Part shown: positions 1 through 11,647 of the stretch, in pieces
Numbering within the stretch: position 1 is the stretch's first letter
Layout of the letters: each line of letters starts with the position of its first letter
NCBI RefSeq assembly: GCF_027568515.1
Contig: NZ_JANKZF010000021.1
Location: forward strand, 1-64,000
Reading direction: 5' to 3'
Length of the DNA stretch: 64,000 nt
DNA from: Arthrobacter sp. HY1533
Lineage (GTDB): Bacteria > Actinomycetota > Actinomycetes > Actinomycetales > Micrococcaceae
The notes under the pieces: generated by a model
What the model saw: the letters and a program-made list of their open reading frames with translations, nothing else
What the model was told of the DNA's origin: nothing
Database searches by the model: none
Made by a program: the position numbers and the translations under genes

Positions 1-12
1 ATTCTCCCCCGG

Positions 13-40
13 GGGGTCGAGCCCGTCGAGGCCCCTTTTT
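13..40 (+). terminator. Rho-independent terminator of a gene left of the window
   Basis: A stem of GGGG-TCGA against TCGA-gg-CCCC (2-nt bulge, 5-nt loop) is followed directly by TTTTT on the + strand. The T run lies on the + side, so it best serves a + strand gene ending before the window, convergent with pyc. Confidence 0.5.
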
Positions 41-46
41 GCGTTG

Positions 47-3000
47 CTAGGCGATGACCACCAGCAGGTCCCCGCCCTGCACCTGGGCAACCCCGGACAC
101 GGCCAGGCGTGCCACGGTGCCACCCACCGGTGAGGTGATTGAGGCTTCCATCTTCATGGCCTCAATGGTCGCGATGGTGCCGCCGGCCTCCACCACGTCG
201 CCCACGGCTACCTTGACCGAGACGGCGCCGGCGAACGGTGCAGCGACCTGTCCGGGCACGGCTTCGTCGGCCTTCTCGGCAACCTTGACGGTGCTTTCAA
301 TGCTGCGGTCTCGCACGGTGACGGGGCGGCTCTGGCCATTGAGCTTGGCCACCACTGTGCGCATGCCCTTCTCGTCAGGCTCCGAAACGGTCTCCAGCTC
401 GGCGATCAGGCGCACGCCCTTGCCCAGGGGCATGACGTGCTCCACGCCGCGGCGCAGGCCGTGCAGGTAGTCGCGGGTGTCCAGCACGGACACGTCGCCG
501 TACGTGGCACGGACGGCGTCGAAGTCCTTCGTGGGGCCGGCGAACAGCAGGCGGTTCAGGGCGGCACGGCGGGTGGCGCTGTCACCAGCCAACTGGGCGC
601 TGTCATCGGCCGTGAGGGTGCCCATGCGTTCCACAATGGCGCGCCCCTGAAGGGCCTTGGTACGGAACGGTTCGGGCCAGCCGCCCGGAGGTGTGCCCAG
701 CTCGCCGCCCAGGAAGCCCACCACGGAATCCGGGATGTCGTAATTTTGCGGGTTGGCCTCGAAGTCGGCAGGGTCGGCCTTGATGCCCACCAGGTGCAGG
801 GCCAAATCGCCCACCACCTTGGACGACGGCGTGACCTTGACCAGGTGCCCCAGGATGCGGTCCGCCGCAGTGTACATGTCCTCGATTTCCTCGAAGCGCT
901 CCCCCAGGCCCAGCGCAATGGCCTGCTGGCGCAGGTTGGAGAGCTGGCCGCCGGGGATTTCGTGCTGGTAGACGCGGCCCGTGGGCGAGGCCAAGCCGGA
1001 CTCGAACGGGGCGTACAGGCGGCGCACGGCCTCCCAGTACGGCTCAAGCGAGCTGATGGCGGCCAGGTCGATCCCGGTGTCGCGTTCGGTGTGCGCCAGG
1101 GCAGCCACGAGTGAGGAGGCGGACGGCTGGCTTGTGGTGCCGGACAGCGACGCGGAGGCGACGTCAACGGCGTCGACCCCTGCATTGATGGCGGCCATGA
1201 GCGTGGCCAGCTGCCCGCCCGCGGTGTCGTGGGTGTGCAGGTGCACGGGCAGCTCGAAGCGTTCACGCAGGGCCGTGACCAGCTTGGCCGCGGCGGCCGG
1301 TCGCAGCACGCCGGCCATGTCCTTGATGGCCAGGATGTGGGCCCCGGCATCGACGATGCGCTGGGCCAGTTCCAGGTAGTAGTCAAGGGTGTAGATGTCC
1401 TCGGCCGGATCCAGCAGGTCGCCCGTGTAGCACAGGGCCACCTCGGCCACGGCGGTTCCCGTGGCGCGCACGGCCTTGATGGCCGGCTCCATCTGGTCCA
1501 CGTCGTTGAGGGCGTCGAAGATGCGGAAAATGTCAATGCCGCTGGCGGCGGCTTCCTGCACAAACGCGTCGGTGACCTCGGCCGGGTACGGCGTGTAGCC
1601 CACCGTGTTGCGTCCGCGCAGCAGCATCTGCAGGCAGACGTTCGGCAGGGCCTCGCGCAGCTGCGACAGGCGCTGCCACGGGTCCTCCCCGAGGAAGCGC
1701 AGTGCGACGTCGTAGGTGGCGCCGCCCCAGGCCTCGACCGAGAGCAGCTGCGGGGTCAGCACGGACACGGCGGGGCCGGCGGCCAGCAGGTCGCGGGTGC
1801 GCACGCGGGTGGCGAGCAGCGACTGGTGGGCGTCGCGGAACGTGGTGTCCGTGACGGCCACGGCGGTCTGCGCACGCAGGGCGGCGGCGAAGCCCTCCGG
1901 GCCCAGCTCGGCCAGCAGCTGGCGCGATCCTGCGGGGGCCGTGGCCAGGTCCACCGCGGGCAGCTTGCGCGCCGGGTCTTCCAGTGCGGCAAGCTCGCCG
2001 TACGGCTTGTTCACCGTGACATCGGCCAGCCAGGTCAGCAGCTTGGTGCCGCGGTCCGAGGAAACGTGGGAGGTGAGCAGTTCGGGGCGCTCGTCAATGA
2101 AGGAGGTGGCCACGTCGCCGGCGTTGAACGCGGGGTCGGCCAGCACGGCCTGCAGGAACGGAATGTTGGTGGAGACGCCGCGGATGCGGAACTCCGCCAG
2201 GGCGCGGCGGGCACGGGACACGGCGCTGGAGTAGTCGCGGCCGCGGCAGGTCAGCTTGACCAGCATGGAGTCGAAGTGCGGGCTGATCTCGGCGCCCGCG
2301 TAGATGGTGCCGCCGTCGAGCCGCACACCCGCACCGCCGGCCGAGCGGTACGTGGTGATTTTTCCAACGTCGGGGCGGAAGCCGTTGGCGGGGTCCTCAG
2401 TGGTGATGCGGCACTGCAGTGCGGCGCCCTTGACGTGGACGGTGTCCTGGCTCAGGCCGAGGTCGGCGAGTGTTTCGCCGGCGGCGATGCGCAGCTGGGC
2501 CTGGACAAGGTCGACGTCGGTGATTTCCTCGGTGACGGTGTGCTCGACCTGGATGCGCGGGTTCATTTCAATGAAGACGTGCTGCCCGGCCCGCTCACCG
2601 ACCGTGTCGACGAGGAACTCGACAGTTCCGGCGTTGACGTAGCCCATGGCCTTGGCGAACTTCACGGCGTCGGCGTGCAGGGCCTTGCGGATGTTTTCAT
2701 CCAGGTTCGGGGCCGGGGCAATCTCCACAACCTTCTGGTGGCGGCGCTGCAGGGAGCAGTCGCGCTCGAAGAGGTGGATGACGTTGCCTTCGCCGTCGGC
2801 AAGGATCTGCACCTCGATGTGGCGCGGGCGCAGCACTGCCTGCTCCAGGAACATGGTGGGATCGCCAAAGGCGGCGTCGGCCTCGCGCATGGCGGCCTTG
2901 AGGGCATCCTCAAGGTCCTCGGCCTTTTCCACGCGGCGCATGCCGCGCCCGCCGCCGCCGGCGACTGCCTTGGCGAAGATGGGGTAGCCAATCTCCGCGG

Positions 3001-3442
3001 CGGCGCCGATCAGGTAGTCAAGGTCGGCACTGGGCTCGCTGGACTGCAGCACGGGAATGCCAGCATTGCGGGCGGCCTCGAGGGCGCGGACCTTGTTGCC
3101 GGTCAGTTCCAGCACCTCGGCGGGCGGGCCCACAAAGGTGATCCCGGCGTCGCGCGCCGCGGCCGCCAGCTCCGGGTTTTCCGAGAGGAATCCGTAGCCT
3201 GGGTAGATCGCGTCGGCACCGGCCTCCTTGGCCACCCGGATCACCTCGGCCACGTCCAGGTAGGCGCGGACGGGGTGCCCCTCCTCGCCGATCAGGTACG
3301 CCTCGTCGGCCTTCTGCCGGTGGATGGAGGTGCGGTCCTCATACGGGAACACAGCAACGGTCTTGGCGCCGAGCTCGTAGCTGGCACGGAAGGCCCGGAT
3401 GGCGATTTCGCCGCGGTTGGCAACCAGAATCTTGGAAAACAT
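47..3442 (-). CDS. pyc: Pyruvate carboxylase
   Basis: Biotin-dependent, ATP-driven carboxylation of pyruvate to oxaloacetate, a cytosolic anaplerotic step. The 1131-aa protein has the full single-chain order: N-terminal biotin carboxylase starting FSKILVANRGEIAIRAF with ATP-grasp glycine loop GGGGRGMR, carboxyltransferase starting near TDTTFRDAHQSLLATRVRT, PYC/OADA region, and a C-terminal biotinyl domain with EAMKMEAS (biotinylated Lys about residue 1097, 35 residues from the end). The length is normal for the family. I chose the ATG at 3442 because AGGAG lies 5 nt upstream and the family starts here; the open frame continues 15 codons further but those residues look non-coding. It is monocistronic, with a 257-nt gap before gcvP. 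Confidence 0.97.
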   Translation of the reverse strand: MFSKILVANRGEIAIRAFRASYELGAKTVAVFPYEDRTSIHRQKADEAYLIGEEGHPVRAYLDVAEVIRVAKEAGADAIYPGYGFLSENPELAAAARDAGITFVGPPAEVLELTGNKVRALEAARNAGIPVLQSSEPSADLDYLIGAAAEIGYPIFAKAVAGGGGRGMRRVEKAEDLEDALKAAMREADAAFGDPTMFLEQAVLRPRHIEVQILADGEGNVIHLFERDCSLQRRHQKVVEIAPAPNLDENIRKALHADAVKFAKAMGYVNAGTVEFLVDTVGERAGQHVFIEMNPRIQVEHTVTEEITDVDLVQAQLRIAAGETLADLGLSQDTVHVKGAALQCRITTEDPANGFRPDVGKITTYRSAGGAGVRLDGGTIYAGAEISPHFDSMLVKLTCRGRDYSSAVSRARRALAEFRIRGVSTNIPFLQAVLADPAFNAGDVATSFIDERPELLTSHVSSDRGTKLLTWLADVTVNKPYGELAALEDPARKLPAVDLATAPAGSRQLLAELGPEGFAAALRAQTAVAVTDTTFRDAHQSLLATRVRTRDLLAAGPAVSVLTPQLLSVEAWGGATYDVALRFLGEDPWQRLSQLREALPNVCLQMLLRGRNTVGYTPYPAEVTDAFVQEAAASGIDIFRIFDALNDVDQMEPAIKAVRATGTAVAEVALCYTGDLLDPAEDIYTLDYYLELAQRIVDAGAHILAIKDMAGVLRPAAAAKLVTALRERFELPVHLHTHDTAGGQLATLMAAINAGVDAVDVASASLSGTTSQPSASSLVAALAHTERDTGIDLAAISSLEPYWEAVRRLYAPFESGLASPTGRVYQHEIPGGQLSNLRQQAIALGLGERFEEIEDMYTAADRILGHLVKVTPSSKVVGDLALHLVGIKADPADFEANPQNYDIPDSVVGFLGGELGTPPGGWPEPFRTKALQGRAIVERMGTLTADDSAQLAGDSATRRAALNRLLFAGPTKDFDAVRATYGDVSVLDTRDYLHGLRRGVEHVMPLGKGVRLIAELETVSEPDEKGMRTVVAKLNGQSRPVTVRDRSIESTVKVAEKADEAVPGQVAAPFAGAVSVKVAVGDVVEAGGTIATIEAMKMEASITSPVGGTVARLAVSGVAQVQGGDLLVVIA

Positions 3443-3522
3443 TTCACTCCTGTGTGAATGATGGCGCAGCGGGGACCGCCTGGCCACTCTGGGTCAGATC
3501 GTGTAAAGCCATGCTGTGCATC

Positions 3523-3537
3523 CCCCGGAATCCGGGG
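3523..3537. repeat. GC-rich palindrome CCCCGGA-a-TCCGGGG upstream of pyc
   Basis: Two perfect 7-nt arms around a single A, about 80 nt upstream of the pyc start. It could be an operator or part of a leader; a 1-nt loop cannot form a normal hairpin. A related hairpin is at 32446-32465. Confidence 0.35.
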
Positions 3538-3644
3538 CCTGCGCAAAGTCTTGCCAGTTTGGCGCCACTGGCCACCATGCGGCAAGTACTGTGGCGCACT
3601 TCACTTTCTGCCGCGTAACAAAGCAACGGGCACAAGTAAACTGC

Positions 3645-3691
3645 GGGCGCCCGTCCCGCGAGCCCTGAAAGGGTCCGCAGGACAGGCGCCC
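3645..3691 (-). terminator. Terminator of gcvP
   Basis: A long imperfect hairpin (outer arms GGGCGCC/GGCGCCC, inner arms CCCT/AGGG, several mismatches) starts 8 nt after the gcvP stop on the minus strand. It is followed by a weak T stretch (GCAGTTTACTT). Confidence 0.6.
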
Positions 3692-3699
3692 GGGGTGTG

Positions 3700-6597
<2,898 letters not shown>

Positions 6598-6699
6598 TGG
6601 GATCTCCAAGTCGCGAACGTTCCACAGCTATTGTATGTGTCAGAGCTAATAGCAGCCGCACATGATTGGGTACGCAAGGCAAAGGGTTATGGTTCATCC

Positions 6700-7536
6700 G
6701 TGCAAGTAGTGAGCATCAGCAGCCTCAAGGGCGGCGTCGGCAAGACTTCTGTCACCCTGGGGCTGGCATCGGCGGCATTGGCAGCCGGCATCCCAACCCT
6801 CGTGATCGACCTCGACCCGCACGCCGACGCCACCACAGGCCTGGGCGTTGCGGCACGGGGCCACCTGGACATTGGCCAGCTCATCAAGAATTCCCGCAAG
6901 GCCGACCTTGCCGCGAACGTTGTGCCCAGCGGTTGGCTTGCCGCGCACAAGCACGACGGCGGGCCCCTCCCCACGCTCGACGTCGCCATGGGCTCGGCCT
7001 ACAGCGGCATCTACGACCGCCCCGATTTGGGCAAGCGCGACCTCAAGCGGCTTGCCACGGTGCTGGCCAATGCGGACCGCGACGGCGGCGCCCCCTACCA
7101 GCTGGTGCTGATCGACTGCCCGCCGTCCCTGAACGGCCTGACCCGCATGGCCTGGACGGCAAGCTCGCGCGTGCTGCTCGTGGCCGAGCCCGGGTTGTTC
7201 TCCGTGGCCGGGACGCAGCGCACGCTGCGCGCCATTGAATTGTTCCGCACCGAATTTGCCCCGGCCCTGGTGCCGGCCGGCATCGTGGCCAACCGGGTGC
7301 GCACCGGCTCCAACGAGCACGCGTACCGCCTGGGCGAAATGAAGACCATGTTTGGTGAGCTGCTGCTCTCCCCCACCATCCCCGAGCAGGCCAACTGGCA
7401 GCAGATCCAGGGTGCCGCGCACCCCGTGCACCAGTGGCCCGGAGATTCGGCGAAGAACGCCTCGGCGCTGTTTGACCGGCTTCTGGACTCGGTGCTGAAC
7501 CAGAGCGCCACGCGCAGCCGCCTCTACCGCGGCTAG
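6700..7536 (+). CDS. Orphan ParA/MinD-type ATPase
   Basis: The protein (about 278 aa from a GTG start) opens with a deviant Walker A motif, LKGGVGKTS (residues 9-17), followed by LVIDLDPHADATTGL and LIDCPPSLNGL, as in ParA-family partition ATPases that bind DNA and ATP and form gradients or dimers. No parB or centromere-like repeats lie next to it, and the segregation-operon ParA is separate (39515-40396), so its cargo is unknown. The GTG at 6700 is preferred because the family begins a few residues before the P-loop; the frame stays open to 6487 but that part overlaps gcvP antisense. Ribosome site is weak (AAGGG, 13 nt upstream). Confidence 0.8.
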   Translation: MQVVSISSLKGGVGKTSVTLGLASAALAAGIPTLVIDLDPHADATTGLGVAARGHLDIGQLIKNSRKADLAANVVPSGWLAAHKHDGGPLPTLDVAMGSAYSGIYDRPDLGKRDLKRLATVLANADRDGGAPYQLVLIDCPPSLNGLTRMAWTASSRVLLVAEPGLFSVAGTQRTLRAIELFRTEFAPALVPAGIVANRVRTGSNEHAYRLGEMKTMFGELLLSPTIPEQANWQQIQGAAHPVHQWPGDSAKNASALFDRLLDSVLNQSATRSRLYRG

Positions 7537-7548
7537 CCAAAAAGGAAA

Positions 7549-7587
7549 GGCCCGTCACCACCAGCTTCGCAGCTGTGGTGACGGGCC
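7549..7587. terminator. Bidirectional terminator between the ParA-like gene and MerR
   Basis: Near-perfect hairpin: 13-nt arms beginning GGCCCGTCACCAC pair with GTGGTGACGGGCC, with a further AGCT/AGCT inside the loop. It is followed by ATTTCTTTT on + and by TTCCTTTTT on minus, so it can serve both convergent genes. Confidence 0.85.
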
Positions 7588-7598
7588 ATTTCTTTTGG

Positions 7599-8192
7599 CT
7601 AGGAGATCTTGCGGGCCTCGCGGCGGCGGCTGAGCTCGTCGTCGGGGTAGGCCTCAACGGCTGCGTGCTCGCTCGGGAGGGCGGCCAGGCTGCCCTCAAC
7701 CTCACGCCACACACGGCCCACGGCAATGCCGAACACGCCCTGGCCGCCCTGGACCAGGTCAATGACCTCGTCGGCGGAGGTGCATTCGTAGACGGAGGCG
7801 CCGTCGCTCATCAAGGTGATCTGGGCCAGGTCCTCCACGCCGCGCTCACGCAGGTGTTCTACGGCCGTGCGGATCTGCTGCAGGGAAACCCCTGTGTCGA
7901 GCAGCCGCTTGACCACCTTCAGGACCAGGATGTCGCGGAAGCCGTAGAGGCGCTGCGAACCGGAGCCGGCGGCGCCGCGCACGGCGGGCTCCACCAGGCC
8001 GGTGCGTGCCCAGTAGTCCAGCTGGCGGTAGGTGATGCCGGCGGCCTTGCAGGCCGTGGGCCCGCGGTAGCCGGCGTGCTCGTCCAGGACGGGAAGGTCT
8101 TCGGTGAACAGCAGGCCCTGGGCGCCTGCGCCAAGGGCGGAGCTGGGCACAACGGCGGGCGCCAATTCGCCGGCGTCACTGTTGGCACTCAC
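7599..8192 (-). CDS. MerR-family transcriptional regulator (Rv1830-type)
   Basis: The 197-aa protein carries a MerR-type winged HTH in its middle (GPTACKAAGITYRQLDYWAR, then QRLYGFRDILVLKVVKRLL), with a low-complexity N-terminal stretch and a C-terminal dimerisation or effector part. The GTG at 8192 is chosen because AGGAGG stands 6 nt upstream; the frame is open 57 codons further but without a ribosome site. Gene order (MerR, DUF151, MerR, FHA, gcvH) matches the mycobacterial Rv1830-Rv1826 order as I know it, so it is the Rv1830 counterpart by position. Its target is not evident. Two copies of a 14-nt motif lie in its upstream region (8330-8343, 8410-8423). Confidence 0.85.
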   Translation of the reverse strand: MSANSDAGELAPAVVPSSALGAGAQGLLFTEDLPVLDEHAGYRGPTACKAAGITYRQLDYWARTGLVEPAVRGAAGSGSQRLYGFRDILVLKVVKRLLDTGVSLQQIRTAVEHLRERGVEDLAQITLMSDGASVYECTSADEVIDLVQGGQGVFGIAVGRVWREVEGSLAALPSEHAAVEAYPDDELSRRREARKIS

Positions 8193-8329
8193 GTGGATCC
8201 TCCTGTTCAGCGTCCCCTGATGGAAGTCATGCGCACACTCGGTGGACACGCACGGCTGCGGGACGAGCTGTTGGGGCTCTTCCTCAAGTGTGCCTGTGCC
8301 CGCCGAAGCTTGCAATGGGGAACTCAATA

Positions 8330-8423
8330 CTTTGACGTTAGAGCCGCACGGGACCAAGGTCAAAGACGTGGGGGCAACTATTTGGGCGTGTCGAAAGTTT
8401 CACCCTCAGCTTTAAGGTTAGAG
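8330..8423. promoter_or_regulatory. Two-copy motif CTTTRASGTTAGAG upstream of MerR
   Basis: CTTTGACGTTAGAG (8330-8343) and CTTTAAGGTTAGAG (8410-8423) agree at 12 of 14 positions, in the same orientation 80 bp apart, in the 260-nt gap between the MerR gene and DUF151. Possible binding sites of one of the two adjacent MerR regulators. The rest of the gap shows no gene. Confidence 0.4.
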
Positions 8424-8452
8424 ATCGCAGAAAATCCCCGGAATGGCGCGGA

Positions 8453-8944
8453 CTATTTGTCAAAGTCCTCGGGTTCGACGTCGTTGAGGAATTCGCGGAA
8501 TTGACGAACCTCACGTTCCTTGGCCTCGTCGTCCTCGGGGGCATCGGCGTCTCCGCCAATGACCACACCAGCTTCCTCCACCATGGCCTCGGAGGCCCAG
8601 ATGGGGCATTCAGCCCGTTGCGCGATGGCGATGGCGTCGGAGGCGCGGGAGCTGACGGTGGTGCCGTTGTCAAAGACCAGCTCGGCGTAGAACACGCCCT
8701 CCTCGACCTTGGTCAGGTTGACCCGGAGAATGTTGTGGCCCAGGGCCCGCACCACGCCGCAGAGCAGGTCGTGGGTCAGCGGGCGGGGCGGCACCACGCC
8801 CTGTTCGGCGAGGGCAATGGCCGTGGCCTCGGCCGCGCCGATCCAGATGGGGATGTGCCGTTCGCCGTGGAGTTCACGCAGCAGCACCAGCGGCTGGTTC
8901 GAGGGCATTTCGATGCGGACACCGACGATGCCGACCTCAATCAT
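8453..8944 (-). CDS. DUF151 (bifunctional nuclease family) protein
   Basis: The 163-aa protein begins MIEVGIVGVRIEMPSNQP and matches the BFN/DUF151 family: a short alpha/beta domain with LLRELHGERHIPIWIGAAEA and an acidic C-terminal tail. Plant members have nuclease activity; the actinobacterial function is not established. The ATG at 8944 overlaps the stop of the upstream MerR gene (ATGA), so translation is coupled; the frame extends 19 codons upstream inside that gene. It sits in the same place as Rv1829 in mycobacteria. Confidence 0.88.
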   Translation of the reverse strand: MIEVGIVGVRIEMPSNQPLVLLRELHGERHIPIWIGAAEATAIALAEQGVVPPRPLTHDLLCGVVRALGHNILRVNLTKVEEGVFYAELVFDNGTTVSSRASDAIAIAQRAECPIWASEAMVEEAGVVIGGDADAPEDDEAKEREVRQFREFLNDVEPEDFDK

Positions 8945-9696
8945 GGCGTTTCCATGTGCGAGATCCGGGCCTGGACCAGGGCGCTGTGCAGGTTCAGGCA
9001 CTGCCCGGCGATTTCCCGGGCCGCTTCGGCAGCCCGCATGGCCGAGGTGCCGTCCCGGCGTGAGGAGAGCGGGCCCACGGCGCGTTCCACGAGACCGAAC
9101 TCCCGCTCCGCCGCAGCCTGGAAGGGGCGCAGGTGGCGCGGCTCCAGGCCGTGGGCGGCCAGGGCGGTGCAGGCCTGGGCCACCTTGAGCGCGTGGTCGT
9201 CGAAGGCGCCGTCACGCATTTCCACGAGTCCGTAGCTGAGCAGGCTCTCGTACAGTTCGGGGCCGGCGCCTGACTCGGCGCACAGCTGTTCGGCGGTGAG
9301 TCTGCGCGAGCGGCTGAGCACCTCATCGGGGACCATGCGCGGGGCGATGGAGACGCCCGGGGGCAGGTTGTCGGGGGTGCGTCCGTCGTCAATCGCGTCC
9401 AGGTATTCGCGGATGACCTTCAGCGGCAGGTAGTGGTCGCGCTGCAGGGCCAGCACAAACCGCAGGCGCTCGACGTCGTGCTCCCGGAACTGGCGGTAGC
9501 CCGCCGGGGTCCGCTGCGGGGTGATCAGGCCCTTTTCCTCGTAAAAGCGGATCTTGGAGGCAGTCACCGACGGGAAATCCGCGCACAGCTGTGCCAGGAC
9601 CTCGCCAATGTTCAGGACTGCGGCGGCGCCGGAACGCCGGCCGGCGGACTGCACGTCCACCAGCCGGCGTCCCGCACCGGAATTCACACTCGCCAC
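8941..9696 (-). CDS. MerR-family regulator, FtsR-like
   Basis: The 251-aa protein has an N-terminal MerR helix-turn-helix with the recognisable stretch SKIRFYEEKGLITPQRTPAG followed by YRQFREHDVERLRFVLALQR. The long C-terminal domain contains RMVPDEVLSRSRRLTAEQL. It lies directly after the FHA gene and before DUF151, the position of Rv1828 in mycobacteria and of FtsR, the ftsZ activator, in Corynebacterium glutamicum. A role in cell-division control is inferred from synteny only. GTG start at 9696, 6 nt after the FHA stop; AGGG is the only ribosome site candidate, so a nearby downstream GTG (9687) is possible. Confidence 0.85.
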   Translation of the reverse strand: MASVNSGAGRRLVDVQSAGRRSGAAAVLNIGEVLAQLCADFPSVTASKIRFYEEKGLITPQRTPAGYRQFREHDVERLRFVLALQRDHYLPLKVIREYLDAIDDGRTPDNLPPGVSIAPRMVPDEVLSRSRRLTAEQLCAESGAGPELYESLLSYGLVEMRDGAFDDHALKVAQACTALAAHGLEPRHLRPFQAAAEREFGLVERAVGPLSSRRDGTSAMRAAEAAREIAGQCLNLHSALVQARISHMETP

Positions 9697-9702
9697 GGCG
9701 CC

Positions 9703-10185
9703 CTAGGAATCCGCGGGAGCGCTGTTGGGGCTGAAGTAGTAGGTGAGCCGGAACTTGCCAATTTGCACTTCATTGCCGTTGCGCAGCCGCACGGCATCCA
9801 CCCTGTCGCCGTTGACGTAGGTGCCGTTGAGGCTGCCTGCGTCAATGACTTCGAATCCACCGTCGTACTTCATGAAGTTCACGTGCCGGCGGGAAACCGT
9901 CACGTCGTCCAGGAAGATGTCCGCGTCCGGGTGCCGCCCTGCCGTGGTGACCTGGCTGTCCAGCAGGAAGCGTGCACCCTCGTTCGGACCCATGTGGGCG
10001 ATGAGCAGCGCGGAACCGGCGGGAAGCGAGTTCACAGCGGTTTGCTCGTCGGGGGCCAGAACCGGGATGGATGTCGGTCCGGACTGGACGGGAGGGAGCT
10101 GGATCGAGGTGGTATCCGTTGCACCTGGCTGATCCTGGGAGCCCGCCTGACCATGCACCCCGGCGCCGTTACCCGTGTCAACCAT
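9703..10185 (-). CDS. FHA-domain protein of the GarA/OdhI type
   Basis: A 160-aa cytosolic protein with a C-terminal FHA phosphothreonine-binding domain (GRHPDADIFLDDVTVSRRHV, then GSLNGTYVNGDRV) and a disordered N-terminus carrying DTTS at residues 24-27. GarA and OdhI carry an ETTS motif there, phosphorylated by Pkn kinases; unphosphorylated protein binds and inhibits 2-oxoglutarate dehydrogenase and acts on glutamate metabolism. The same role is likely here. ATG at 10185 is supported by GGAGGAG 6 nt upstream. First gene of the FHA-MerR-DUF151 run, with gcvH 144 nt upstream. Confidence 0.9.
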   Translation of the reverse strand: MVDTGNGAGVHGQAGSQDQPGATDTTSIQLPPVQSGPTSIPVLAPDEQTAVNSLPAGSALLIAHMGPNEGARFLLDSQVTTAGRHPDADIFLDDVTVSRRHVNFMKYDGGFEVIDAGSLNGTYVNGDRVDAVRLRNGNEVQIGKFRLTYYFSPNSAPADS

Positions 10186-10329
10186 TGGTACTCCTCCTTG
10201 CAGAAAAATGCTGGCCTGGATCCCTGTTGGGTCCAGGTGTTAACAACGTACGGGCCGTTGCTGGGAAAGGACTGGTGGACGGGCCGGCGCAGTCGCGCAT
10301 CCGGCCGTCCCACGGAACTTTCTTAGCGT

Positions 10330-10716
10330 CTAGCCTACCTTTTCCTGGTAGTCGGCCGCGCTGAGCAGGGTGCCGTAGCTGGCGGCGTCGGCGAGTGTGA
10401 TTTCCACGAGCCAGCCGTCACCGTACGGATCCGAGTTGATGAGGGCGGGGTCGGCGTCGAGTGCCTCGTTGCGTGCCGTGACGGTGCCGGTGAGCGGGGC
10501 GTAGATGTCGCTGACGCTCTTGGTGGATTCCACCTCTCCCACAACGGTGTCGGCGGTGACCTCGGTGCCGGGCTCGGGCATCTGCACGTAGACAACATCA
10601 CCCAGGGCATCCTGGGCAAAATCGGTGATGCCGATGCGCACCACGCCTTCGGCGGTGGGGGCCACGACCCATTCGTGCTCTGCTGTGTAGGACAGGTCTG
10701 CGGGGATGTTGCTCAT
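10330..10716 (-). CDS. gcvH: Glycine cleavage system H protein
   Basis: A 128-aa lipoyl carrier that shuttles the aminomethyl group between GcvP, GcvT and dihydrolipoamide dehydrogenase. The lipoylated lysine is K66 in GEVESTKSVSD, and TAEHEWV near the N-terminus and LINSDPYGDGWL near the C-terminus are typical. Length is normal. ATG start, AAAGGTG 9 nt upstream. It is on the same strand as gcvP but 3.7 kb upstream, separated by the FHA/MerR block, so it is probably transcribed separately. Confidence 0.97.
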   Translation of the reverse strand: MSNIPADLSYTAEHEWVVAPTAEGVVRIGITDFAQDALGDVVYVQMPEPGTEVTADTVVGEVESTKSVSDIYAPLTGTVTARNEALDADPALINSDPYGDGWLVEITLADAASYGTLLSAADYQEKVG

Positions 10717-10930
10717 TGGTGCGCACCTTTCATGGTTCTTCGCTGCCGTGCGGGGAAAACTGAAGTCTAGGGCAAAACATACAGTAAATCACGGTCGGCG
10801 GCGGATACTTTTCCGCCGGTCCACAACCAGTCTTTAGGGTGTGGGCCGTCTTGACAAGTCGAAGGCGCCACAACCCGGTTTTTAGAGAAATGGCACGCCG
10901 CCGCGGGTGCGGTTCTGACATGATTCAACC

Positions 10931-11647
10931 ATGACTGATTCCACGCCCGTCACTCCCCCGCCCGGGGCGCCCGCGCCCGCCACCAAGGAAAAAATGCCCG
11001 TGTGGGCATTTCGCACCATCCTGGGTGCCGTGGCCGCCGTCGTCCTGGTGCTTGGCTACCTCATTGGCTCGGTGACGGTGCCGCTCATGTGGGCCACCTC
11101 CATCCGCGACCAGATCGGCGGGCAGCTGGGCAACAGCATCCCGCTGGGCATGTTCTACGGCTTTGTGTTCTCGTTCGTGCCTGTCCTGCTGGCGTGGCAG
11201 GTCCGCCGGCGCAACCTCAACAAGTGGGTGCGCATTGCCCTTGCCGCCGCTGCCGTGTTGCTGACCATCCCCAACCTGCTGACGCTGGGCGTTCTCTACG
11301 GCGGCACCCAGACCGCCGCCGACGCCCGCTCCATCTGGGCCAACAGCGCCAACTGGTTTGGCACCTGGAGCCAGATCTTCATGCTGGTGGGCGTGGTGTG
11401 CGCCGTGGCAATCATTGTGCTGGGCCGCGTGTGGCTGCGCCGGGGCCGGAAGATCCGTGAGATCAAGGCCGCCGAGAAGCTCGTGCGCGAAAACCAGCAG
11501 GCCAAGGACAAGGAAGCCAAGGCCGCAGCCCGCGCCGCGGAGAAGGAAGCCCGCGCGGCCGGCAGGAGGCAGCCGGCAACGGATGCTCCGGCCCCTGACA
11601 CGGACCCGCAGGACACCGGCACCGGTTCCGGCACACCCCAGGCCTAG
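10931..11647 (+). CDS. Membrane protein with charged C-terminal coil
   Basis: A 238-aa protein of unknown function. A short Pro/Ala-rich N-terminus is followed by about four hydrophobic segments (around residues 30-55, 75-92, 100-125, 150-172) and then a strongly charged Ala/Lys/Glu stretch (about 180-215) likely to form a cytoplasmic helix. It ends with a Pro/Thr/Asp tail. The stop shares a base with the GTG start of the stress-protein gene, so the two are translationally coupled. A -10-like CATGAT six bases before the ATG and the lack of a ribosome site suggest a leaderless message. Confidence 0.75.
   Translation: MTDSTPVTPPPGAPAPATKEKMPVWAFRTILGAVAAVVLVLGYLIGSVTVPLMWATSIRDQIGGQLGNSIPLGMFYGFVFSFVPVLLAWQVRRRNLNKWVRIALAAAAVLLTIPNLLTLGVLYGGTQTAADARSIWANSANWFGTWSQIFMLVGVVCAVAIIVLGRVWLRRGRKIREIKAAEKLVRENQQAKDKEAKAAARAAEKEARAAGRRQPATDAPAPDTDPQDTGTGSGTPQA

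Noticed and set aside
1229-3457. 742-codon open frame on + inside pyc
   Set aside because: It is antisense to a fully conserved pyruvate carboxylase; its composition (Gly/Val/Ala/His-rich, low complexity) is typical of a GC-rich shadow.
10717-10930. Glycine riboswitch near gcvH
   Set aside because: The gap has no tandem aptamer-like pattern and gcvH starts have a simple ribosome site.
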